A stretch of 64,000 nucleotides of DNA from Escherichia coli DSM 30083 = JCM 1649 = ATCC 11775 (GTDB lineage Bacteria > Pseudomonadota > Gammaproteobacteria > Enterobacterales > Enterobacteriaceae). A model generated the notes under the pieces. That model made no database searches. It had not been told where the DNA came from and saw only the letters and a program-made list of their open reading frames with translations. The translations under genes were made by a program, and so were the position numbers. The stretch spans positions 2,232,001 to 2,296,000 of the forward strand of contig NZ_CP033092.2 of NCBI RefSeq assembly GCF_003697165.2, given 5' to 3'. How positions within the stretch are numbered: the stretch's first letter is position 1; the number at the start of each line of letters is the position of its first letter. Below, in pieces: positions 56,092 through 64,000 of this stretch.

Positions 56092-56526
56092 CTATGAATT
56101 TTTTTTGGACAGTTTCATGCAATGGTTACGTTTTTCGGCAGTTAACTGTTCCTGTTCAATATAATCCAGTATGCTTCGCAAATGGTTAGCTTTAATAGGC
56201 GTGGTTTCCAGAAATAAGGAAATGATTTCTTTTTTATAGTGTAATGTAATAAGTGTATTTTCTGCATGGATGGGTGAAGTGGTAAAGCTAATGATAAAAA
56301 GGGCAGTGGTATAACAATTGTGTGATATTTTTCGACAGCTTGCGGTAAATTCCTGAGTAACACAGTATGACAGCATCGAACTTAAATCAGAGGTATCAAG
56401 TAGGGTGATGAGCTGGCGCGCAAATTGATTAATAGGCTCTGATGAAGGCGTTAGTATGTCGCTATCGATGTGCATTCTAAGAGGAGACTCATAATGAGTT
56501 CTGATAATGATATCGTTTTTACTCAT
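56092..56526 (-). CDS. unrecognised 144-residue protein in low-GC patch
   Basis: A 144-codon frame from ATG (MSKNDIIIRTHYESPLRMHI) to KLSKKNS. I do not recognise the family. AAGG lies about 11 bases before the start and a TATATAA box further up, so expression is plausible. The predicted protein is soluble, rich in I, L, S and T, with three Cys, and mostly helical in its second half (ANHLRSILDYIEQEQ). Base composition is much more AT-rich than its neighbours. K-12, as I recall, has the arpB pseudogene at this site. Confidence 0.5.
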   Translation of the reverse strand: MSKNDIIIRTHYESPLRMHIDSDILTPSSEPINQFARQLITLLDTSDLSSMLSYCVTQEFTASCRKISHNCYTTALFIISFTTSPIHAENTLITLHYKKEIISLFLETTPIKANHLRSILDYIEQEQLTAEKRNHCMKLSKKNS

Positions 56527-56563
56527 AATCTATTCGCCTTATATATGTCTGGAGATTTTGAGG

Positions 56564-56647
56564 ATGATGATTGATTATTATCGCCAGAACGAAATGCGCA
56601 CGAAAAATTGCTATAAGAATTGTGTCACTTTTATCATTGCGATATGA
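56564..56647 (+). CDS. possible small ORF of 27 codons
   Basis: ATG-ATG at 56564 with GGAG nine bases upstream opens a frame reading MMIDYYRQNEMRTKNCYKNC, then VTFIIAI, ending TGA at 56645-56647. It is divergent from the 144-residue ORF. A basic N-terminal half and a short hydrophobic tail are visible. It may be chance; there is no family evidence. Confidence 0.2.
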   Translation: MMIDYYRQNEMRTKNCYKNCVTFIIAI

Positions 56648-56692
56648 CTACTTCGTCATTAATCTCATGATCGTTTAAATACTACCGCCAAA

Positions 56693-56785
56693 TCACGCAA
56701 CGAACTTTGCTGGATTCAGTTTATGCTGCTGTAAATCCGCTCGTAGTAAACCTTTCAGACACTCTGTGATGTTATCAGTGGTTCT
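56693..56785 (-). pseudogene. 30-codon coding remnant, C-terminal fragment
   Basis: The minus strand holds a frame closed upstream by a stop and ending in TGA, reading RTTDNITECLKGLLRADLQQ then HKLNPAKFVA. It has no start codon and looks like the last part of a once longer protein: helical, charged and with normal codon use. I do not recognise the parent family. It lies upstream of the two unknown ORFs on their strand. Confidence 0.3.
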
Positions 56786-57048
56786 TTAAGCGTTTTGCTG
56801 GTGTACTCACTACAAACGAATTGCGAATCGAATCAATGTGAAACGGAAAGGTACAATCTCCCTTTTTTTAGTGTTAACATCGTTCAACCGGGTGGAAGGT
56901 GAGAGGTTAATGTCTTTCATTTGTGTACCTGATTGCGGACCAATTTAGCATTTGTTGGCTAGATGGTTTCGCAATGAACTGTTAATAAACAAATTTTTCT
57001 TTGTATGTGATCTTTCGTGTGGGTCACCACTGCAAATAAGGATATAAA
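56786..57048 (+). promoter_or_regulatory. thrS promoter and tRNA-like operator
   Basis: ThrRS represses its own mRNA here by binding tRNA-Thr-like hairpins. The element nearest the gene is visible: TGATC at 57007-57011 pairs with GGGTCA-type bases at 57021-57025, holding the seven-base loop TTCGTGT (57013-57019), in which CGT (57015-57017) occupies the anticodon position. The ribosome-binding site TAAGGA lies at 57037-57042. The transcript is known to begin about 160 bases before the ATG, near 56887. The stretch 56786-56886 shows no gene. Confidence 0.85.
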
Positions 57049-58977
57049 ATGCCTGTTATAACTCTTCCTGATGGCAGCCAACGCCATTACGACCACGCTG
57101 TAAGCCCCATGGATGTTGCGCTGGACATTGGTCCAGGTCTGGCGAAAGCCTGTATCGCAGGGCGCGTTAATGGCGAACTGGTTGATGCTTGCGATCTGAT
57201 TGAAAACGACGCACAACTGTCGATCATTACTGCCAAAGACGAAGAAGGTCTGGAGATCATTCGTCACTCCTGTGCGCACCTGTTAGGGCACGCGATTAAA
57301 CAACTTTGGCCGCATACCAAAATGGCAATCGGCCCGGTTATTGACAACGGTTTTTATTACGACGTTGATCTTGACCGCACGTTAACCCAGGAAGATGTCG
57401 AAGCACTCGAGAAGCGGATGCATGAGCTTGCTGAGAAAAACTACGACGTCATTAAGAAGAAAGTCAGCTGGCATGAAGCGCGTGAAACTTTCGCCAACCG
57501 TGGGGAGAGCTACAAAGTCTCCATTCTTGACGAAAACATCGCCCATGATGACAAGCCAGGTCTGTACTTCCATGAAGAATATGTCGATATGTGCCGCGGT
57601 CCGCACGTACCGAACATGCGTTTCTGCCATCATTTCAAACTAATGAAAACGGCAGGGGCTTACTGGCGTGGCGACAGCAATAACAAAATGTTGCAACGTA
57701 TTTACGGTACGGCGTGGGCAGACAAAAAAGCGCTTAACGCTTACCTGCAACGCCTGGAAGAAGCCGCGAAACGCGACCACCGTAAAATCGGTAAACAGCT
57801 CGACCTGTACCATATGCAGGAAGAAGCGCCGGGTATGGTATTCTGGCACAACGACGGCTGGACCATCTTCCGTGAACTGGAAGTGTTTGTTCGTTCTAAA
57901 CTGAAAGAGTACCAGTATCAGGAAGTTAAAGGTCCGTTCATGATGGACCGTGTCCTGTGGGAAAAAACCGGTCACTGGGACAACTACAAAGATGCAATGT
58001 TCACCACGTCTTCTGAGAACCGTGAATACTGCATTAAGCCGATGAACTGCCCGGGGCACGTACAAATTTTCAACCAGGGGCTGAAGTCTTATCGCGATCT
58101 GCCGCTGCGTATGGCCGAGTTTGGTAGCTGCCACCGTAACGAGCCGTCAGGTTCGCTGCATGGCCTGATGCGCGTGCGTGGTTTTACCCAGGATGACGCG
58201 CATATTTTCTGTACTGAAGAACAAATTCGCGATGAAGTTAACGGATGTATCCGTTTAGTCTATGATATGTACAGCACTTTTGGCTTCGAGAAGATCGTCG
58301 TCAAACTCTCCACTCGTCCTGAAAAACGTATTGGCAGCGACGAAATGTGGGATCGTGCTGAGGCGGACCTGGCGGTTGCGCTGGAAGAAAACAACATCCC
58401 GTTTGAATATCAACTGGGTGAAGGCGCTTTCTACGGTCCGAAAATTGAATTTACCCTGTATGACTGCCTCGATCGTGCATGGCAGTGCGGTACAGTACAG
58501 CTGGACTTCTCTTTGCCTTCTCGTCTGAGCGCTTCTTATGTAGGCGAAGACAATGAACGTAAAGTACCGGTAATGATTCACCGCGCAATTCTGGGGTCGA
58601 TGGAACGTTTCATCGGTATCCTGACCGAAGAATTTGCTGGTTTCTTCCCGACTTGGCTTGCGCCAGTTCAGGTTGTTATCATGAATATTACCGATTCTCA
58701 GTCTGAATACGTTAACGAACTGACGCAAAAACTATCAAATGCGGGCATTCGTGTTAAAGCAGACTTGAGAAATGAGAAGATTGGCTTTAAAATCCGCGAG
58801 CACACTTTGCGTCGCGTCCCATATATGCTGGTCTGTGGTGATAAAGAGGTGGAATCAGGCAAAGTTGCCGTTCGCACCCGCCGTGGTAAAGACCTGGGAA
58901 GCATGGACGTAAATGAAGTGATCGAGAAGCTGCAACAAGAGATTCGCAGCCGCAGTCTTAAACAATTGGAGGAATAA
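57049..58977 (+). CDS. thrS: threonyl-tRNA synthetase
   Basis: Class II aminoacyl-tRNA synthetase of 642 residues charging tRNA-Thr. Domains in order: N-terminal TGS ([20 protein letters not shown]), editing domain with [10 protein letters not shown] (about residues 72-81) and CRGPHVP near 182, catalytic core with zinc site Cys in [10 protein letters not shown] near 334 and [10 protein letters not shown] near 363, and a C-terminal anticodon-binding domain from about 535. It opens the translation operon; infC starts three bases after its stop. Confidence 0.98.
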
Positions 58978-58980
58978 GGT

Positions 58981-59817
<837 letters not shown>

Positions 59818-59842
59818 GCCGTTAACGTTTTTAACTTTTTAA

Positions 59843-60226
<384 letters not shown>

Positions 60227-60234
60227 GCCAGTTG

Positions 60235-60262
60235 AAAGAGGGAGCTAGTCTCCCTCTTTTCG
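60235..60262 (+). terminator. intrinsic terminator after rplT
   Basis: AAAGAGGGAG at 60235-60244 pairs exactly with CTCCCTCTTT at 60250-60259, around CTAGT, followed by TCGTTTC. It separates the ribosomal-protein genes from the attenuated pheMST unit. Confidence 0.9.
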
Positions 60263-60348
60263 TTTCAACGCCATCAAAACATTGACTTTTATCGCCGTAG
60301 CCTTTTCAATAAAGGTCTTTTGAAGAGTACCAAAAGGTAACGCAAGCA

Positions 60349-60393
60349 ATGAATGCTGCTATTTTCCGCTTCTTTTTTTACTTTAGCACCTGA
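60349..60393 (+). CDS. pheM: phe leader peptide
   Basis: A 14-residue leader peptide [14 protein letters not shown], five of whose residues are Phe. Ribosome stalling at the Phe codons when charged tRNA-Phe is scarce lets the antiterminator form, so pheST is expressed. It is the classic attenuation control peptide of the pheST operon. Confidence 0.96.
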
Positions 60394-60398
60394 CTCCA

Positions 60399-60466
60399 GG
60401 AGGCTAGCGCGTGAGAAGAGAAACGGAAAACAGCGCCTGAAAGCCTCCCAGTGGAGGCTTTTTTTG
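60399..60466 (+). terminator. pheM attenuator with antiterminator
   Basis: The terminator hairpin is GCCTCC at 60443-60448 with GGAGGC at 60453-60458, followed by TTTTTTT (60459-60465). The antiterminator arm is GGAGGCT at 60399-60405, complementary to AGCCTCC at 60442-60448, so the two structures exclude each other. This is the expected attenuator between pheM and pheS. Confidence 0.92.
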
Positions 60467-60489
60467 TATGCGCGTTTTGAAAAATAAAA

Positions 60490-60630
60490 AGCCTGTCTCA
60501 TCAGGCGTAATTGTCGCAGCCAGTCTGGACACGGCCAGCGCGGAGAAACCGGAGCGTACTTAAGTACGTGAGGATTTCGAGCACTGCCCGGGACCAAAAT
60601 GGCAAGTAAAATAGCCTGATGGGATGGGCT
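60490..60630 (+). ncRNA. 141-nt structured leader element upstream of pheS
   Basis: AGCCTGTCTCATCAGGC at 60490-60506 can pair over all 17 positions with GCCTGATGGGATGGGCT at 60614-60630, counting three G-U pairs. It closes a domain that contains the 14-base palindrome CGTACTTAAGTACG (60555-60568) and a GCCCGGGACC-rich segment. It lies in the pheS leader after the attenuator. From memory a similar sequence repeats near rnpB. Its role is unknown. Confidence 0.5.
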
Positions 60631-60676
60631 CTAAGTCCAACGAACCAGTGTCACCACTGACACAATGAGGAAAAAC

Positions 60677-61660
60677 ATGTCACATCTCGCAGAACTGGTT
60701 GCCAGTGCGAAGGCGGCCATTAGCCAGGCGTCAGATGTTGCCGCGTTAGATAATGTGCGCGTCGAATATTTGGGTAAAAAAGGGCACTTAACCCTTCAGA
60801 TGACGACCCTGCGTGAGCTGCCGCCAGAAGAGCGTCCGGCAGCTGGTGCGGTTATCAACGAAGCGAAAGAGCAGGTTCAGCAGGCGCTGAATGCGCGTAA
60901 AGCGGAACTGGAAAGCGCCGCACTGAATGCGCGTCTGGCGGCGGAAACGATTGATGTCTCCCTGCCGGGTCGTCGCATTGAAAACGGTGGGCTGCATCCG
61001 GTGACCCGTACCATCGACCGTATCGAAAGTTTCTTCGGTGAGCTTGGCTTTACCGTGGCAACCGGGCCGGAAATCGAAGACGATTATCATAACTTCGATG
61101 CTCTGAACATTCCTGGTCACCACCCGGCGCGCGCTGACCACGACACTTTCTGGTTTGACGCTACCCGCCTGCTGCGTACCCAGACCTCTGGCGTACAGAT
61201 CCGCACCATGAAAGCCCAGCAGCCACCGATTCGTATCATCGCGCCTGGCCGCGTTTATCGTAACGACTACGACCAGACTCACACGCCGATGTTCCATCAG
61301 ATGGAAGGTCTGATTGTTGATACCAACATCAGCTTTACCAACCTGAAAGGCACGCTGCACGACTTCCTGCGTAACTTCTTTGAGGAAGATTTGCAGATCC
61401 GCTTCCGTCCTTCCTACTTCCCGTTTACCGAACCTTCTGCAGAAGTGGACGTCATGGGGAAAAACGGTAAATGGCTGGAAGTACTGGGCTGCGGGATGGT
61501 GCATCCGAACGTGCTGCGTAACGTTGGCATCGACCCGGAAGTTTACTCTGGTTTTGCCTTCGGGATGGGGATGGAGCGTCTGACCATGTTGCGTTACGGC
61601 GTCACCGACCTGCGTTCATTCTTCGAAAACGATCTGCGTTTCCTCAAACAGTTTAAATAA
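60677..61660 (+). CDS. pheS: phenylalanyl-tRNA synthetase alpha subunit
   Basis: The catalytic subunit of the alpha2-beta2 class II PheRS. It has 327 residues. An N-terminal coiled coil (about residues 1-90) precedes the catalytic core. Class II motifs: motif 2 in [19 protein letters not shown] near residue 190-210 and motif 3 in [17 protein letters not shown] near 292-308, which includes the Phe-specificity pocket. The ATG at 60677 is preferred to an in-frame ATG four codons earlier. pheT follows 14 bp later. Confidence 0.98.
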
Positions 61661-61674
61661 GGCAGGAATAGATT

Positions 61675-64000
61675 ATGAAATTCAGTGAACTGTGGTTACG
61701 CGGATGGGTGAACCCGGCGATTGATAGCGACGCGCTGGCAAATCAAATCACGATGGCGGGCCTGGAAGTTGATGGTGTAGAACCGGTTGCCGGTAGCTTC
61801 CACGGCGTGGTCGTTGGTGAAGTGGTTGAGTGTGCGCAGCATCCGAACGCTGACAAACTGCGTGTGACAAAAGTGAATGTCGGCGGCGATCGCCTGCTGG
61901 ACATCGTCTGCGGTGCGCCAAACTGCCGTCAGGGCCTGCGTGTGGCGGTAGCGACCATTGGTGCTGTTCTGCCGGGTGATTTCAAAATTAAAGCCGCGAA
62001 ACTGCGTGGCGAACCGTCTGAAGGGATGCTGTGCTCCTTCTCTGAGCTGGGAATTTCTGACGATCATAACGGCATTATCGAGCTGCCTGCGGATGCGCCG
62101 ATTGGCACCGACATCCGCGAATACCTGAAACTCGATGACAACACCATCGAAATCAGCGTGACACCAAACCGTGCCGACTGCTTAGGTATCATTGGTGTTG
62201 CGCGCGACGTTGCCGTGTCGAACCAGCTGCCGCTGGTTGAACCGGAAATCGTTCCGGTTGGTGCGACCATCGACGACACGCTGCCGATTGCAGTAGAAGC
62301 GCCGGATGCCTGCCCGCGCTATCTTGGCCGTGTGGTAAAAGGCATTAACGTTAAAGCGCCAACTCCGCTGTGGATGAAAGAAAAACTGCGTCGTTGCGGG
62401 ATCCGTTCTATCGATGCAGTTGTTGACGTCACCAACTATGTGCTGCTCGAACTGGGCCAGCCAATGCACGCTTTCGATAAAGATCGCATTGAAGGCGGCA
62501 TTGTGGTGCGGATGGCGAAAGAGGGCGAAACGCTGGTGTTGCTCGACGGCACTGAAGCGAAGCTGGATGCTGACACCCTGGTCATCGCCGACCACAACAA
62601 GGCGCTGGCGATGGGCGGCATATTTGGTGGCGAACACTCTGGCGTGAATGACGAAACGCAAAACGTTCTGCTGGAATGCGCTTTCTTCAGCCCGCTGTCT
62701 ATCACCGGTCGTGCTCGTCGTCATGGCCTGCATACTGATGCGTCTCACCGTTATGAGCGTGGCGTTGATCCGGCACTGCAGCACAAAGCGATGGAACGTG
62801 CGACCCGTCTGCTGATCGACATCTGCGGTGGTGAAGCGGGTCCGGTAATTGATATCACTAACGAAGCAACGCTGCCGAAGCGTGCAACCATCACTTTACG
62901 TCGTAGCAAACTGGATCGCCTGATCGGCCATCATATTGCTGATGAGCAGGTAACAGACATTCTGCGTCGTCTCGGCTGCGAAGTGACCGAAGGCAAAGAC
63001 GAGTGGCAGGCAGTTGCGCCGAGCTGGCGTTTCGACATGGAGATTGAAGAAGATCTGGTCGAAGAAGTCGCGCGTGTTTACGGCTACAACAACATCCCGG
63101 ATGAGCCGGTACAGGCAAGCCTGATTATGGGGACTCACCGTGAAGCTGACCTGTCGCTCAAGCGCGTAAAAACGCTGCTCAACGACAAAGGCTATCAGGA
63201 AGTGATCACCTACAGCTTCGTTGACCCGAAAGTGCAGCAGATGATCCATCCAGGCGTTGAAGCCTTACTGCTGCCAAGCCCGATCTCTGTTGAAATGTCA
63301 GCAATGCGTCTTTCCCTGTGGACCGGCCTGCTGGCAACCGTGGTGTACAACCAGAACCGTCAGCAGAATCGTGTACGCATTTTCGAAAGCGGTCTGCGTT
63401 TCGTGCCAGATACTCAGGCACCGTTGGGTATTCGTCAGGATCTGATGTTAGCCGGTGTGATTTGCGGTAACCGTTACGAAGAGCACTGGAACCTGGCAAA
63501 AGAGACCGTTGATTTCTATGATTTGAAAGGCGATCTTGAATCCGTTCTCGACCTGACCGGTAAACTGAATGAGGTTGAGTTCCGTGCAGAAGCGAATCCG
63601 GCACTGCATCCGGGGCAATCCGCAGCGATTTATCTGAAAGGTGAACGTATTGGTTTTGTTGGGGTTGTTCATCCTGAACTGGAACGTAAACTGGATCTTA
63701 ACGGTCGCACTCTGGTGTTCGAACTGGAGTGGAATAAGCTCGCAGACCGCGTGGTGCCTCAGGCGCGCGAGATTTCTCGCTTCCCGGCGAACCGTCGTGA
63801 CATCGCGGTGGTGGTCGCAGAAAACGTTCCCGCAGCGGATATTTTATCCGAATGTAAGAAAGTTGGCGTAAATCAGGTAGTTGGCGTAAACTTATTTGAC
63901 GTGTACCGCGGTAAGGGTGTTGCGGAGGGGTATAAGAGCCTCGCCATAAGCCTGATCCTGCAAGATACCAGCCGTACACTCGAAGAAGAGGAGATTGCCG
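61675..64000 (+). CDS. pheT: phenylalanyl-tRNA synthetase beta subunit (3' end cut by window)
   Basis: The large subunit of PheRS, which binds and edits tRNA-Phe. About 775 of 795 residues are present; the frame is open to the window edge. Visible are the N-terminal EMAP-like tRNA-binding domain (about residues 40-150, with PNADKLRVTKVNVG), the B3/B4 editing domain in the middle, the B5 domain near 400, and the start of the C-terminal anticodon-binding FDX-ACB domain (about 700 on). Residue 10 is Gly where I recall Glu in K-12. Confidence 0.97.
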   Translation, partial: MKFSELWLRGWVNPAIDSDALANQITMAGLEVDGVEPVAGSFHGVVVGEVVECAQHPNADKLRVTKVNVGGDRLLDIVCGAPNCRQGLRVAVATIGAVLPGDFKIKAAKLRGEPSEGMLCSFSELGISDDHNGIIELPADAPIGTDIREYLKLDDNTIEISVTPNRADCLGIIGVARDVAVSNQLPLVEPEIVPVGATIDDTLPIAVEAPDACPRYLGRVVKGINVKAPTPLWMKEKLRRCGIRSIDAVVDVTNYVLLELGQPMHAFDKDRIEGGIVVRMAKEGETLVLLDGTEAKLDADTLVIADHNKALAMGGIFGGEHSGVNDETQNVLLECAFFSPLSITGRARRHGLHTDASHRYERGVDPALQHKAMERATRLLIDICGGEAGPVIDITNEATLPKRATITLRRSKLDRLIGHHIADEQVTDILRRLGCEVTEGKDEWQAVAPSWRFDMEIEEDLVEEVARVYGYNNIPDEPVQASLIMGTHREADLSLKRVKTLLNDKGYQEVITYSFVDPKVQQMIHPGVEALLLPSPISVEMSAMRLSLWTGLLATVVYNQNRQQNRVRIFESGLRFVPDTQAPLGIRQDLMLAGVICGNRYEEHWNLAKETVDFYDLKGDLESVLDLTGKLNEVEFRAEANPALHPGQSAAIYLKGERIGFVGVVHPELERKLDLNGRTLVFELEWNKLADRVVPQAREISRFPANRRDIAVVVAENVPAADILSECKKVGVNQVVGVNLFDVYRGKGVAEGYKSLAISLILQDTSRTLEEEEIA

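Overview
The window is chromosomal DNA of Escherichia coli or a Shigella-type lineage inside that species. Almost every predicted protein is recognisable, near residue for residue, as an E. coli K-12 protein, and the gene order gapA-msrB-yeaC-ydj...katE...thrS-infC-rpmI-rplT-pheM-pheS-pheT is that of the K-12 terminus-proximal region read in reverse. It is not K-12 itself. From memory of K-12, ynjI (between topB and gdhA), ydjO (between cedA and tcyP) and the arpB ankyrin pseudogene (between ydiY and thrS) are not here, TopB has a different C-terminal tail, and ChbG is 252 rather than 249 residues. Identifications come from reading the proteins; no database search was run.

Layout. 0-1.3 kb: start of gapA (cut by the window edge) divergent from msrB-yeaC. 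1.6-10.3 kb: the ydjLKJIHG operon, ydjF and ydjE, a carbohydrate-catabolic cluster with two related MFS transporters, two zinc dehydrogenases, a class II aldolase, a PfkB-family kinase, an aldo-keto reductase and a DeoR-type regulator. 10.4-14.1 kb: pncA, ansA and sppA on the minus strand. 14.3-18.0 kb: ydjA, selD and topB. 18.0-21 kb: gdhA, ynjH, nudG and ynjF. 21-28.3 kb: a minus-strand run, ydjX-ydjY-ydjZ-ynjA-ynjB-ynjC-ynjD-ynjE, combining DedA/TVP38-type membrane proteins, a cysteine-rich lipoprotein, an AhpD-like protein, an ABC importer and a periplasmic rhodanese. 28.5-35.8 kb: xthA and the astCADBE arginine-succinyltransferase operon behind a sigma-54 promoter. 35.8-39.8 kb: spy, ves, cho, nadE and osmE. 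40-45.4 kb: the chbBCARFG chitobiose operon, with a ChiX small-RNA target between chbB and chbC. 45.4-51 kb: katE, cedA, tcyP, SOS-controlled ydjM, and hxpB. 51-55.3 kb: yniB, yniA, ydiZ, pfkB, ydiY and the 35-residue membrane protein yniD. 55.4-56.9 kb: an AT-rich accessory patch with two unrecognised minus-strand ORFs and a coding remnant. 56.9-64 kb: the translation cluster thrS-infC-rpmI-rplT-pheM-pheS-pheT, with its RNA controls (tRNA-like thrS operator, AUU start of infC, pheM attenuator); pheT runs off the end.

Most of the window is ordinary core genome. The parts least explained are the 55.4-56.9 kb patch (including a T7 tract that puts an ORF out of frame with its only nearby ATG), an intrinsic terminator just upstream of the ydiY start codon, a 141-nt element closed by a 17-bp RNA helix between the pheM attenuator and pheS, a shared half-site pattern upstream of ydjL and ydjF, and the ydjXYZ-ynjABCDE operon, whose joint function is not settled.
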